From assembly GCF_027942295.1 (NCBI RefSeq), contig NZ_CP101416.1:4078501-4142500 (forward strand): a stretch of 64,000 nt of DNA, in the 5' to 3' direction. Below, one piece after another: positions 1 to 9,163 of this stretch. This DNA is from Pseudanabaena sp. Chao 1811 (GTDB lineage Bacteria > Cyanobacteriota > Cyanobacteriia > Pseudanabaenales > Pseudanabaenaceae). The translations under genes were made by a program, and so were the position numbers. Within the stretch, counting starts at the first letter, position 1. Every line of letters starts with the position of its first letter. The notes under the pieces were generated by a model. The model worked only from the letters and a program-made list of their open reading frames with translations. It was not told the DNA's origin and ran no database searches.

Positions 1-615
1 TCCATCTCCTCCAGTAATTATCACCTTGCTATCGGGAAATTGCGATCGCCAATCATCGAGATAAGCTTGCAAACCCGCTAAAAATATGTGAGCAATTCCC
101 GTTTGAATTGAGCTAGGCGTATCCATGCCCCAACGATTTGGTAAGGATTCAGGAATATGCACATCGGGCAAAGCTGACGTATTTTCATACAAACTTAAAA
201 ACTGCGATCTCAAACCTGCCACAATTGCCCCACCAACCAAAGCACGATCCGCATCAATTCCCGTTAAAGTAATCGCTGTCCCCGCATCAATTACTAAGAC
301 AGGATAGCCATAGACTTCCCCTGCGCCATACGCCGCCAAAGCGCGATCGCATCCCATCGTTGTGTACAAATCTCGCAAAGGCACATCGCTAGTTCTCAGA
401 ATTTTGGTTTGCGGTAGATGATGCCAACTGGTGAGCAATTCAGGAACTACCGAGGCGATCGCAATGTTTGCAAAATCTCGATCAGTAAGCTTTGCTTCTA
501 AAATTGGTAATTGGTCATGGGTAAAGGCATATTCCTCAAGAATTTGGCGATCACTACCAAAAATAACTGCCTTAATTCTGGTGTTGCCAATGGCGATCGC
601 AAGATACTTATTCAT
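1..615 (-). CDS. coaX: type III pantothenate kinase, 3' end cut by window
   Basis: The first 205 residues of a CoaX-type pantothenate kinase (ATP-dependent phosphorylation of pantothenate, first step of CoA synthesis, cytosol). The start is the ATG complementary to 613-615. Visible motifs are the N-terminal nucleotide-binding strand with IGNTRIK, the PLRDLYTTMGCDRALAAYGA block corresponding to the family's P-x-x-LGxDR motif, VIDAGTAITLTGID (second phosphate-binding motif) and GGAIVAGL. The Asp usual before GNT is Ala here. The gene runs off the left edge. It is divergent from the XRE fragment at 685 with about 70 bases between. coaBC, a later step of the same pathway, lies at 16755. Identity is firm; the missing end cannot be judged. 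Confidence 0.93.
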   Translation of the reverse strand, partial: MNKYLAIAIGNTRIKAVIFGSDRQILEEYAFTHDQLPILEAKLTDRDFANIAIASVVPELLTSWHHLPQTKILRTSDVPLRDLYTTMGCDRALAAYGAGEVYGYPVLVIDAGTAITLTGIDADRALVGGAIVAGLRSQFLSLYENTSALPDVHIPESLPNRWGMDTPSSIQTGIAHIFLAGLQAYLDDWRSQFPDSKVIITGGDG

Positions 616-684
616 ATCGATCTATGTTCAAAATGAGACGAATTGTCCGTTGTTGTTTTGTCTGCATTATTTTAGTTTTATTTC

Positions 685-813
685 ATGGATGATGACGCAA
701 AGCTAGCACTACAGCTTCTAGCAGAACAAATTAAAAAAAGACGGAAAATCCTTGGACTATCTCAGGAAAAGTTAGCTGAAAAGTGTGGCTTTGATAGGGC
801 ACTGGTCAGTTAA
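685..813 (+). pseudogene. XRE-family HTH regulator, truncated 5' part
   Basis: An ATG at 685 opens a 42-residue frame. About 38 residues look like the start of a Cro/CI-type helix-turn-helix (LLAEQIKKRRKILGLSQEKL, then AEKCGFDR), ending where the second helix should continue into the recognition helix. From about 798 the reading runs into unrelated DNA and stops at 811-813. A normal XRE domain needs about 20 more residues, so this is a 5' fragment broken by the mobile-element cluster to its right. A short open stretch at about 4820-4857 (ending LDEKM, stop) could be the lost 3' end, but nothing recognisable proves it. Confidence 0.6.
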
Positions 814-941
814 GGCGTGAGGGAAGTAAAGCCTCGTAATGAGAGCAACTCCAACATGGAAAGCGGACGATGATATAGCCCCATCGCCATAACTGGAGTC
901 TTGTTCTTGCCTAAGCCCCCATGAGGTCTTACCCAGTTGTG
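798..941 (+). other. unassigned segment, possibly a group II intron 5' fragment
   Basis: About 144 bases between the broken XRE frame and the left end of the outer IS256-family copy. It has no coding potential. The segment AGTTAAGGCGTGAGGGAAG followed by TAAAGCCTCGTAATGAGAG and ATGGAAAGC resembles the start of domain I of bacterial group II introns (AGTTAA, GTAAAGC, TAATnAGAG, ATGGGAAA spacing), recalled from family knowledge and not aligned. No intron-encoded reverse transcriptase or domain V was found in the window, so if the assignment is right only a 5' fragment remains. It could equally be leftover target DNA. Confidence 0.25.
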
Positions 942-1690
942 GAGAGTGTAAAGTGAAGTGTGTAAAGTCTGGGATATATACAGAGAGATGATCTAGACAC
1001 ACAATTACCAACACTAAAACTGATGAATATACGCAAAGAATTGCTCGACGAATTGCTGCAAGAATGTAAAACACCACCTGACCTATTCGGAGAAGGAGGA
1101 ATCCTGAAGCAACTGACGATCGCATTAGTGGAGCGAGCATTGGAAGCATAACTATCCATGCATCTGGGCTACGGAAAACATGAACCAAGACCAGAAGGAC
1201 AAACTAACAGTCGCAACGGTTATAGCCAGAAAAAAGTCCAAGGGGACTTTGGCGTAGCAGAAATTGCAGTACCGCGAGATCGCAGTGGTGAGTTTGAACC
1301 ACATCTGGTGAAGAAAGGACAAAGCCGCTTGCCAGGACTAGATGAAAAGATCATCGCTCTGTATGCGCGAGGGATGAGCGTCAGGGATATCCAAGCGCAG
1401 TTGCAAGAAATGACCAACCCTCATTTCCAATGTCACTGATGAGGTAATTGATGAAGTAAAGCAATCGCAAAATCGTCCCCTCAATGCGGTCTACCCGATC
1501 GTATTTCTGGACTGTCTGGTGATCAAAGTTCGAGACAATGACCGAATGAACAATAAATCACTGTACTTTGCCTTGGCAGTGAATATGGACGGGTACAAGG
1601 AATTATTGGGTATGTGGATTTCCCCGAATGAGGGTGCAAAGTTCTGGCTATCGGTACTCACCGAAATTCACAACCGTGGAGTCAAAGATA

Positions 1691-1698
1691 TTTTGATT
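1691..1698 (+). repeat. target site duplication of ISKra4-family insertion, left
   Basis: TTTTGATT, repeated at 4415-4422. In the intact IS256-family copy this site reads uninterrupted (ttttgattgcctg on the transposase coding strand), so the duplication came from insertion. A 9-base reading including the next G is also possible. Confidence 0.85.
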
Positions 1699-2019
1699 GG
1701 GTGTGACCAAAATTTGATGTAGCAATTAGAGAGAGAAACCATAACGATTGATTTTAGACCAGAATTGCTGCCAACGCCCCTTGGTATAAGACAAAGATCT
1801 AAGGCTCAAAACTACAGAAGCACCCCAATCTTTCCATTTCATGCCAGAACAGCCCAGTCGAGCCTTGATAATAACTTTGCAAGCAGTTTCGGTGATCCCC
1901 GAGCCGATGGGTAGATTGGAGGAAATGGCTTCAATATAGAGCATCTGGTGATGATGATTGCGAAAATAAGTAATAGCATCTTGAAGCCCTTGAAGAATCG
2001 ATTGAGAAACACGCTTGGG

Positions 2020-2027
2020 TTGAATAG
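2020..2027 (+). repeat. target site duplication of nested IS256-family element, left
   Basis: TTGAATAG immediately left of the element; the same eight bases lie at 3355-3362 on the right. Eight bases is normal for the IS256 family. Confidence 0.92.
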
Positions 2028-2061
2028 GAGACTGTCAAGTAAAATGTGTAAAGTCTAGAAG

Positions 2062-3138
2062 CTAGACGTGGAGACGATCCTCGAAGAGGATGGCAAAGCG
2101 ATTAAGAGCAGGTTTCCAATCACGAATCGGCATCGTCCACTTCTTCGAGATATTCCGCATTGCTAAATAAACGAGCTTGAAAGCAGCATCATCAGAGGGA
2201 AAAATCTGTTGGGATTTAATCACCTTCCGCAAACTACTGTTCATCGACTCAATCGCATTGGTGGTATAAATCGCCCTGCGAATCTCGGTCGGGAAAGCAA
2301 AGAAGGGGATAATGTTTGCCCAATGACTGCGCCAAGACTTGGAGATTGATGGATATTGCTTGTCCCACTTTTCAGCAAAGAGTTCGAGATTAAACTCAGC
2401 CTCCGATTCCGTCGCCGCGCTATAAATAGCCTTGAGGTCAGCACAAACTTGCTTGCGTTGTTGCCAAGGTACAAAAGCGACCGAGTTTCTGACCATGTGG
2501 ACAATGCATAACTGCACCTGAGTTTTAGGAAATACCGTCTCAATCGCATTAGGGAAACCAGTCAAGCCATCGACACAGGCAATCAAAATATCTTTGACCC
2601 CACGGTTGTGAATTTCGGTGAGTACTGACAACCAGAATTTCGCACCTTCATTCGGAGAAATCCACATACCCAGTAATTCCTTGTACCCGTCCATATTCAC
2701 GCCCAAGGCAAAGTACAAGGATTTGTTAATCACTCTGCCATTGTCTCGGACTTTGATGACTAGACAGTCCAGAAAGACGATTGGATAGACTGCTTCAAGG
2801 GGACGGTTTTGCCATTGCTTCACCTCGTCAATTACTGCATCTGTAACATTGGAAATAAGTGTTGGTGATACTTCAACACCATACATTTCTTGCAACTGGG
2901 CTTGAATATCCCTGACACTCATACCTCGTGCGTAGAGAGCAATGATCTTTTCATCTAGTCCTGACAAGCGACTTTGTCCTTTCTTCACCAGATGTGGTTC
3001 AAACTCACCACTGCGATCTCGCGGTACTGCAATTTCTGCTACGCCAAAGTCCCCTTGGACTTTTTTCTGGCTATAACCGTTGCGACTGTTAGTTTGTCCT
3101 TCTGGTCTTGGTTCATGTTTTCCGTAGCCCAGATGCAT
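2062..3138 (-). CDS. IS256-family (mutator) transposase
   Basis: 358 residues from ATG 3138. Family features are the [12 protein letters not shown] start of the conserved part, [11 protein letters not shown] (first catalytic Asp), [19 protein letters not shown] (second Asp), the C-x2-H-type CIVHMVRNS segment, and [18 protein letters not shown] (catalytic Glu). IS256 transposases are usually about 400 residues. An upstream in-frame 42-codon piece (3273 to 3145) supplies the expected N-terminus but is separated by TAA at 3145-3147. The decayed plus-strand copy has the same stop. A GGAAG about 12 bases before the second ATG could allow restart. Whether this protein is active is unknown. Confidence 0.88.
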   Translation of the reverse strand: MHLGYGKHEPRPEGQTNSRNGYSQKKVQGDFGVAEIAVPRDRSGEFEPHLVKKGQSRLSGLDEKIIALYARGMSVRDIQAQLQEMYGVEVSPTLISNVTDAVIDEVKQWQNRPLEAVYPIVFLDCLVIKVRDNGRVINKSLYFALGVNMDGYKELLGMWISPNEGAKFWLSVLTEIHNRGVKDILIACVDGLTGFPNAIETVFPKTQVQLCIVHMVRNSVAFVPWQQRKQVCADLKAIYSAATESEAEFNLELFAEKWDKQYPSISKSWRSHWANIIPFFAFPTEIRRAIYTTNAIESMNSSLRKVIKSQQIFPSDDAAFKLVYLAMRNISKKWTMPIRDWKPALNRFAILFEDRLHV

Positions 3139-3144
3139 GGATAG

Positions 3145-3273
3145 TTATGCTTCCAATGCTCGCTCCACTAATGCGATCGTCAGTTGCTTCAGGATTCCTC
3201 CTTCTCCGAATAGGTCAGGTGGTGTTTTACATTCTTGCAGCAATTCGTCGAGCAATTCTTTGCGTATATTCAT
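3145..3273 (-). pseudogene. N-terminal piece of IS256-family transposase before in-frame stop
   Basis: 42 residues (MNIRKELLDELLQE ... LVERALEA) then TAA, in the same frame as the 358-residue transposase that starts two codons later. Related transposases read LVERALEAEL at this point, so the stop most simply reflects a GAA to TAA change. Confidence 0.8.
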
Positions 3274-3354
3274 CAGTTTTAGTGTTGGTAATTGTGTGTC
3301 TAGATCATCTCTCTGTATATATCCCAGACTTTACACACTTCACTTTACACTCTC

Positions 3355-3362
3355 TTGAATAG
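3355..3362 (+). repeat. target site duplication of nested IS256-family element, right
   Basis: TTGAATAG, matching 2020-2027. Confidence 0.92.
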
Positions 3363-4414
3363 TTTGCATTTCTGTGAGTATCCTTGATGCTGCACCAACT
3401 TCATGTTTAAGGCTGTGACAACGATTATCCATCCAAGCTTTTTGAGCCTGTTCATCGCGTGGATAAATCGCCTTAGCTGCTTTGTCTAAGTACTGGGTGG
3501 CATGGTAAAAGTCCAATGTTTGGGTATCGGTTACAGTATTCAGAAAAGCCCAGTTTTCGGGAGCACCATCGGCTAAACCTTGATAATGCGCGTTGGGATA
3601 CAATTGTTTGACAGTCTCAACTTCCCGTCGCAGTCGTCCTAAAAAGGTCTCTCGTCCATATTCTGGAGCCGCAGCGATGTAAGTTGTGTGTTGTCTTTCT
3701 CCTTCTTGGTCATACAAGCTAATCGTACCTACCATTGCTTGGCGATATCCTTCATCACATAACAACATACAAGTCCCATCTAATCCAATGCTCACCGTTG
3801 GAATTGCTATGCCCAGTTTTGGGGTGCGATAAGCCCAGTCTTCTTCTTTACTAAGCGCGATACTGCCTACTGCTTCCACTAAGGTTTGCACAAATGAACG
3901 ATGGACATCTCTGCCATGATTCTCTCGTAAATCTTCGACTAGTCTCACACTACTCATTTCTGCATATTTGTGGCTAATCTGCTTGGCTAATCTTGGCGTT
4001 GAGGTAATTATGATCCTTGCATCTACTTCTAACGGACAGTATGTTGCTCCTCCTGTACTTCCTTGATAAACGTGACGATTGATGGCGATGCTGCCATAGG
4101 GTGTTTGATACGTTTTTCCCTGTTTTCCCTTACTCGTCATTATTCTCCCTTCTACTTCGATGGGCATTCCATCCGTATCCAACTGTTTTAATGCTTCTCC
4201 GCTTGCGACTGTCCCCGCTTCATTTAACGCTGACTGGATGTTTGCTTCTGTTTCTAAGAAAGATTTGCTGTATGGTATCTTAATTTTCAGGGTTACAAAT
4301 TTCTCGTTGCTCTCAATTATTGTTGTATTCATACATTAATCTTTCCCTTACAGGTTGCCCAAACCCTATAACCTTATCAGCTTTTCTCTCCTACATCAAA
4401 TTCTGGTCACACCC

Positions 4415-4422
4415 TTTTGATT
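4415..4422 (+). repeat. target site duplication of ISKra4-family insertion, right
   Basis: TTTTGATT, matching 1691-1698. Confidence 0.85.
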
Positions 4423-4909
4423 GCCTGTATCGATGGCTTGACTGGTTTCCCTAATGCCATTGAGACTGTGTTTCCTAAAACTCAGGTGCAGTTATGCATT
4501 GTCCACATGGTCAGAAACTCGGTCGCTTTTGTACCTTGGCAACAGCGTAAGCAAGTTTGTGCTGACCTCAAGGCGATTTATGCTGCGGCAACGGAATCGG
4601 AGGCAGAGTTTAACCTCGAACTCTTTGCTGAGAAATGGGACAAGCAATATCCGTCGATTTCCAAATCTTGGCGCAGTCATTGGGCGAATATTATCCCCTT
4701 CTTTGCTTTCCCAACCGAGATTCGCAGGGCGATTTACACCACCAAGGCACTTGAGTCGATGAATAGCAGTTTGCGTAAAGTGATTAAATCTCAGCAGATT
4801 TTTCCCTCTGATGAGACTGCCCCTTCAACTGATTTCAGCCTAGATGAGAAAATGTAGATTTGTAAAAGATTACTAAATCAATAAGTTGTCCCAAAGAGGA
4901 GATTTCATA

Positions 4910-5179
4910 ATGACTGAGCCAAATGATCTTGAATCCGTCCTCACACCAGAAGAACTAAAAGCAGGACGCGATCGCATTGCCGCCGCCAATATCAATAATG
5001 TCCTCCATCACTGTCGCAAATGCGATTATGAATGGGTTGCCTCCCATGCCGAGGCATGTCGTTGTGGCTCCAAAAATGTCGAACGGATTATGTGTTGGCA
5101 ATTTCCCGATGATTTAGAAGGCGATCGGCTATTACCAGCAATTTTTCAAACTTCAACAGGTTGCTCAAACAGTTTATGA
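4910..5179 (+). CDS. small zinc-ribbon protein
   Basis: 89 residues. The start is taken as ATG 4910 because AAAGAGGAGA lies 7-17 bases upstream; a frame-extending start at 4886 has no such site. Residues 34-54 hold a CxxC (HCRKCDYEW) followed by CRCGSKN, a short zinc-ribbon signature with four candidate metal ligands. The remainder is acidic and featureless. Its stop overlaps by six bases the 3' end of the convergent DUF2235 gene. It lies just beyond the mobile-element nest. Function unknown; a nucleic-acid or protein-binding adaptor is possible but not shown. Confidence 0.7.
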   Translation: MTEPNDLESVLTPEELKAGRDRIAAANINNVLHHCRKCDYEWVASHAEACRCGSKNVERIMCWQFPDDLEGDRLLPAIFQTSTGCSNSL

Positions 5180-6193
5180 ATTAAGCTCTTTACTTAAATG
5201 CAATAAATTCTCTGGTCGATAGCTGGGATCTTGCTGCCAACGTTGCTTTACAGTCTCATGTAGCACTGAGATACCACCTTCCACTGTTCGCCAAACTTGT
5301 TCATCTAATTTGAATACACCAGTAGGTTGGTTGTTGAAGTGAGTATTAAAATTGGGATTGAGTTTATATTCAAGATGTTGGCGATCAAGGGCTAGTCCTA
5401 ATCCCTCAACTCGTTCCATCATCCAAGACAAGGTAATGTCCGACAAGCCATAGGTAGCTTCAGTACCTCCACCGATACAGCCATGTTCGCCCACAAACCA
5501 TAACTGTTGAATATTAGTGTCAGCATCATCACTGTGTTTCATTGGCGTTACCAAAAACGACTTACGGATTTCATCGATCGCGATCGCATGAAAAGCATTT
5601 TGGATATAGCGATTTAGTTGGGTATCGAAAAATTCGTACTTCTTGTTAATCCAGTTATCTAAAGGAAAGTAAGGAATCAGATCGGGAATACCCAAGGAAC
5701 CTACAGTGTCCCAGCAGCACAATGCCCGAATATGAACGCGATCACCATAATTTTGACGAAATTGAATAGGTCGATCGCTACTGGGTTTGGCATCATCACC
5801 GCGATCGCGATAGAGTTCGTAAGCTTCAGGAGCCTTACGAATATATTGCCGCCTTAGCAAGCCAGAGCAGTAAATGAATCCCGCCAAACAACGTACTGTA
5901 TAAGCTCCGCGACTAAATCCAAATAGATAGATCTCATCACCTTCCTCATAGTTCAAGCTCAAAAATCGATAGGCAGCCTTGATTTTTTGATCGATTCCCA
6001 CTCCAAAAGCACCACCTCCTATCCGATCAAGAAAATCGCCTTCAGTACCAATACCTTCATCATAAAAAACAATTTGTGGCGTTCCTTCATCATCTGTAGC
6101 CCGAATTGCTTGGGTAATTTTTACCACATTAGTAGCGCCAGCACTTTCTAGCTTTTGCCAAGTTCCATCACAGCATACAACGAGTCTTTTCAT
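5174..6193 (-). CDS. DUF2235 (Tle1-like) alpha/beta hydrolase
   Basis: 339 residues. The N-terminus KRLVVCCDGTWQ and the nucleophile elbow YLFGFSRGAYTVR (Gly-x-Ser-x-Gly) are hallmarks of the DUF2235 family, which includes type VI phospholipase effectors and uncharacterised hydrolases. A downstream GEHGCIGGG segment fits the region carrying the catalytic acid/His. There is no signal peptide, and no secretion-system gene or immunity partner is adjacent. A housekeeping hydrolase is as likely as an effector. The promoter should lie in the 207-base AT-rich gap shared with divergent dapF. Confidence 0.85.
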   Translation of the reverse strand: MKRLVVCCDGTWQKLESAGATNVVKITQAIRATDDEGTPQIVFYDEGIGTEGDFLDRIGGGAFGVGIDQKIKAAYRFLSLNYEEGDEIYLFGFSRGAYTVRCLAGFIYCSGLLRRQYIRKAPEAYELYRDRGDDAKPSSDRPIQFRQNYGDRVHIRALCCWDTVGSLGIPDLIPYFPLDNWINKKYEFFDTQLNRYIQNAFHAIAIDEIRKSFLVTPMKHSDDADTNIQQLWFVGEHGCIGGGTEATYGLSDITLSWMMERVEGLGLALDRQHLEYKLNPNFNTHFNNQPTGVFKLDEQVWRTVEGGISVLHETVKQRWQQDPSYRPENLLHLSKELNS

Positions 6194-6400
6194 GAGGTTT
6201 ACTCTTGTTGAGATTTAACAGCTTTTGAGGGATTAGAGGCTTGATGATTTTTTAAAAACCTTATTTTACAAGGCTTTGAAAAAATTATTTGATTTTTTGT
6301 TAGCGTGCAAAGCGCTATAAAATAGTTAAAACCTATTGTTTCACTTTGATAGTCGAAACAACTACATTGTTAAAATTCTTAAAATATACCGAAACAACTC

Positions 6401-7246
6401 ATGGCGATCGCATTTAGTAAATATCACGGCTTAGGTAATGACTTTGTATTGATTGATAACCGTCATAGCGCTGAGCCAATCCTCACACCAGAGCAATCAA
6501 AAAAATGGTGCGATCGCAATTTTGGCATCGGTGCAGATGGCGTAATCTTCTTGCTAAATGCTGATAATGGCGAACATCGGATGCGAATCTATAACTCCGA
6601 TGGTTCCGAACCAGAAATGTGCGGGAATGGAATTCGCTGTTTAGGTAAATTTATGCAGGATTTGGGAATCCCCACCATTGACGGCAAATATCCCATTCAC
6701 ACAGGTGCAGGCTTGATCGTGCCTCAAATGGATGCTGATGGACAGGTAACTGTAGATATGGGCAAGCCATTTTTGACTGCTGCCGAGATTCCCACCACTT
6801 TGGGCGAAAGCGATCAAAAAGTAGTCAACCTTCCCCTCGAAGTCGGTGGCAAAACTTGGAATGTGACCACTGTAAGTATGGGCAATCCCCACTGCATGAC
6901 CTTTGTGGATGATGTTGATAGTATTCCCTTAGCCGAAATCGGCGTTCTCTTTGAACATCATCCCGTATTCCCTAATCGTACAAATACTGAATTTGTGGAA
7001 GTCGTCAATCGTGGCTATGTCAAAATGCGCGTATGGGAACGTGGCGCTGGCGCAACCCTCGCCTGTGGAACAGGAGCCTGTGCCACCGTCGTTGCAGGAG
7101 TCTTAAATGATCTCTGCGATCGCACCTGCACCGTAAATCTCCCTGGAGGCGATCTCAAGATTACTTGGTCAGCCGAAAGCGATCGCATTTTGATGACAGG
7201 CCCTGCAAAACTAGTATTTACAGGCTCAGTTGTTAACGAATTGTAA
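6401..7246 (+). CDS. dapF: diaminopimelate epimerase
   Basis: 281 residues, full length for DapF. It interconverts LL- and meso-diaminopimelate, the lysine and peptidoglycan precursor, without a cofactor. Both catalytic cysteines are present in their motifs: Cys74 in MCGNGIRC and Cys222 in LACGTGACA. The N-terminal [15 protein letters not shown] is typical. ATG 6401 is the family start. A stem-loop with a T-run follows the stop directly. murD, another peptidoglycan precursor gene, is 0.5 kb downstream but separated by a palindrome and the HIT gene. Confidence 0.97.
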   Translation: MAIAFSKYHGLGNDFVLIDNRHSAEPILTPEQSKKWCDRNFGIGADGVIFLLNADNGEHRMRIYNSDGSEPEMCGNGIRCLGKFMQDLGIPTIDGKYPIHTGAGLIVPQMDADGQVTVDMGKPFLTAAEIPTTLGESDQKVVNLPLEVGGKTWNVTTVSMGNPHCMTFVDDVDSIPLAEIGVLFEHHPVFPNRTNTEFVEVVNRGYVKMRVWERGAGATLACGTGACATVVAGVLNDLCDRTCTVNLPGGDLKITWSAESDRILMTGPAKLVFTGSVVNEL

Positions 7247-7280
7247 ATGAGAGAGGGGGCTTAGCCCCCTCTCTCATTTT
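7247..7280 (+). terminator. dapF terminator hairpin
   Basis: A perfect 14-base-pair stem (ATGAGAGAGGGGGC / complement) around loop TTA, followed by TTTT. It begins two bases after the dapF stop. Confidence 0.8.
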
Positions 7281-7319
7281 TGGGTTCGCTTTGTGTCACC
7301 ATAGCAAAAATGATTTTAG

Positions 7320-7667
<348 letters not shown>

Positions 7668-7673
7668 GGCTCC

Positions 7674-7698
7674 GACAACCGTGCAAAGCACGGTTGTC
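7674..7698 (+). repeat. palindrome after HIT gene
   Basis: GACAACCGTGC-AAA-GCACGGTTGTC, a perfect 11-bp stem with a GC-AAA-GC centre. It lacks a clear T-run, so termination is only possible. Confidence 0.7.
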
Positions 7699-7771
7699 AG
7701 ATCTTTGGCACTCATGATCCTGTATCGTTTATTATTAAATTTTTAATAAACCTCTATATCAAGCGATCGCA

Positions 7772-9163
7772 ATGCCTCAAGCGTATGTACTGGGACTGGG
7801 ACAGTCGGGAATTTCTGCTGCTAAGCTACTCAAGGCTGATGGTTGGCAGGTGATAGTTAGTGATAGTAATGCCAGTCCTAGCCTCGAACAGCGCAAGCTT
7901 GATTTAGAGGCTGAGGGCATTGCCATTGAACTTGGAGGCTTTCCCGACTTTGAGAATTTAATTAAGACGAGCCAACCCGTAGATCTAGTAGCCGTCAGTC
8001 CGGGTGTGCCTTGGGATCGTCCTGAGGTTGAGCAAGCGCGATCGCTAGGTCTGGATACCATTGGCGAGATCGAGTTGGCATGGCGCTATCTCAAGCATAT
8101 TCCTTGGGTGGGGATCACAGGAACCAATGGCAAAACTACGGTTACATCCTTGACGGCAGCCATTTTTCAAGCGGCAGGGCTTAAGGCGATCGCCTGTGGC
8201 AATATCGGTCTACCTGCTTGTGAGATTGCGCTGCAAGTATTACATCAACAAATTCAGCCTGACTGGATCATTGCGGAACTAAGCAGCTATCAGATCGAGT
8301 CATCGCAAAGCGTCAAACCCCATATCGGGATCTGGACAACCTTTACCCCCGATCACCTCAATCGCCACTATACCCTTGAGAACTATCGAGATATCAAGGC
8401 AAAGTTGATTGACCCCTCTAGTCACATTGTCCTCAATGGTAACGATCCCTTTTTGCTTAATTTTGGGGCGGCGATGTGGCCAAAAGCAATATGGACGGGC
8501 ATTGATGATCAAGTGGTAGAAGCGATCGCCGATGGAGCTTGTATCCATGATGGTTGGGTCAAGTTTCGCGGTGAACCCGTTTTTCCAATTTCCCATTGGA
8601 CTCTATTGGGTAGCCATAACCGCCAGAATTTATTAATGTCTGTTGCGGCGGCAAAATTAGCAGGCATTGCCTCAGAGCATATCGATCAAGCTATATCTGC
8701 ATTTCAAGGTGTACCCCATCGCCTAGAGCATATTCGCTTTTATGAGGGGATCGCTTTCATCAATGACAGCAAGGCAACAAATTATGATGCGGCGGAAGTG
8801 GGCTTACGCGCCGTGAAACCACCTGTGGTCTTGATTGCGGGTGGTCAGCCGAAGCAGGGCGATGCTAATGCATGGTTAGAGCAGATTCGCCAAAGAGCGA
8901 TCGCTGTTTTATTAATCGGTGAAGCTGCACCTTTATTTGCAGAAATGCTCAAGGATGCAGGGTTTAAGAATTATGAGATTGTGGAAACCCTCGAACGCGC
9001 TGTCAAGCAAGCCGCCCATATTGCTCACAACCGCGCCCATAATCACCCTAGCCAGCCTTTGCCAACTGTGCTATTCTCGCCTGCATGTGCAAGCTTTGAC
9101 CAATTTGCTAACTTTGAGCAACGCGGCGATCGCTTCCGCCAACTTTGTCAAGAACTTTCATGA
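7772..9163 (+). CDS. murD: UDP-N-acetylmuramoyl-L-alanine--D-glutamate ligase
   Basis: 463 residues. It adds D-glutamate to UDP-MurNAc-L-Ala in the cytoplasm. Domain 1 begins YVLGLGQSGISAAKLL (UDP-binding Rossmann-like), the ATP P-loop is VGITGTNGKTTVTS at about residues 113-126, and the C-terminal ligase domain includes the family signature around GVPHRLE and NDSKATNYDA. Its TGA overlaps the next ATG (ATGA at 9160-9163), so murD and ftsI are translationally coupled. Confidence 0.97.
   Translation: MPQAYVLGLGQSGISAAKLLKADGWQVIVSDSNASPSLEQRKLDLEAEGIAIELGGFPDFENLIKTSQPVDLVAVSPGVPWDRPEVEQARSLGLDTIGEIELAWRYLKHIPWVGITGTNGKTTVTSLTAAIFQAAGLKAIACGNIGLPACEIALQVLHQQIQPDWIIAELSSYQIESSQSVKPHIGIWTTFTPDHLNRHYTLENYRDIKAKLIDPSSHIVLNGNDPFLLNFGAAMWPKAIWTGIDDQVVEAIADGACIHDGWVKFRGEPVFPISHWTLLGSHNRQNLLMSVAAAKLAGIASEHIDQAISAFQGVPHRLEHIRFYEGIAFINDSKATNYDAAEVGLRAVKPPVVLIAGGQPKQGDANAWLEQIRQRAIAVLLIGEAAPLFAEMLKDAGFKNYEIVETLERAVKQAAHIAHNRAHNHPSQPLPTVLFSPACASFDQFANFEQRGDRFRQLCQELS

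Larger units (their letters stand above)
2028..3354 (-). mobile_element. IS256-family insertion sequence, complete copy
   Basis: 1327 bases, bounded by imperfect inverted repeats. The left end reads GAGACTGTCAAGTAAAATGT and the right end, on the complement, GAGAGTGTAAAGTGAAGTGT; both continue into GTAAAGTCT. It is flanked by the duplication TTGAATAG. It sits in the ISKra4-family transposase gene and is the youngest layer of the nest. It has one transposase gene on the minus strand with an early in-frame stop. Confidence 0.92.
1726..4332 (-). pseudogene. ISKra4-family transposase split by nested IS
   Basis: The N-terminal 326 codons run from the ATG at 4332 to 3355. The last 97 residues run from 2019 to the stop at 1726-1728. 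Removing 2028-3354 plus one 8-base duplication rejoins the frame exactly (TIQ then PKRVSQS), giving a transposase of about 423 residues. Family features are the YQTPYGSIAINRHVYQ block, TYCPLEVDARIIITSTPRLA, SIGLDGTCMLL and the ADGAPENW motif. As it stands, the first part ends after four foreign residues at 3340. No other lesion was seen, so the element was probably intact when it was hit. Confidence 0.88.
1699..4414 (-). mobile_element. ISKra4-family insertion sequence, itself interrupted
   Basis: Terminal inverted repeats GGGTGTGACCAAAATTTGAT (left, 1699) and the complement of GGGTGTGACCAGAATTTGAT (right, ending 4414), one difference in 20. It is inserted in the outer IS256-family transposase gene with duplication of TTTTGATT. 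Without the nested IS256-family element (2028-3354) and one copy of its 8-base duplication, the element is about 1.38 kb. It carries one transposase gene on the minus strand. Confidence 0.88.
1023..4814 (+). pseudogene. IS256-family (mutator) transposase, broken copy
   Basis: Pieces of one transposase read on the plus strand: 1023-1151 (42 residues, MNIRKELLDELLQE...), an in-frame TAA at 1149-1151, then 1158 onward ([15 protein letters not shown]). Compared with the intact copy on the other strand, 17 bases are missing just after codon GAAATG near 1411, shifting the frame to a stop at 1437-1439. The correct frame resumes near 1440 (DEVIDEVKQ-like and [11 protein letters not shown], first catalytic Asp region), is cut by the ISKra4 insertion at 1699, and resumes at 4423 ([17 protein letters not shown], second Asp; [11 protein letters not shown], catalytic Glu region) before truncation near 4814. 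Confidence 0.85.
942..4816 (+). mobile_element. outer IS256-family element copy, decayed and split
   Basis: The left terminal repeat starts at 942 (gagagtgtaaagtg...), the same sequence that ends the intact copy at 3354 in the other orientation. Homology to that copy continues to 1698 and resumes at 4415-4423, interrupted by an ISKra4-family element. The right end is missing: homology to the intact copy fades at about 4814-4820, roughly 250 bases before the expected terminal repeat. The copy is therefore dead through truncation, internal insertion and a small frameshifting deletion. Confidence 0.85.

Noticed and set aside
929-1188. Minus-strand ORFs over the left IS256-family end
   Set aside because: Same antisense shadow in the second copy; both end beyond the IS boundary in unrelated DNA.
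3108-3362. Plus-strand ORF beginning [13 protein letters not shown] opposite the transposase start
   Set aside because: It is duplicated only because the IS end is duplicated; it is antisense to the transposase start and has no domain.
5174-6193. Type VI effector reading of the DUF2235 gene
   Set aside because: No VgrG, PAAR, adaptor or immunity gene adjacent; DUF2235 is also widespread outside effectors.
8300-8596. 98-codon minus-strand ORF within murD
   Set aside because: Antisense shadow of a conserved gene.
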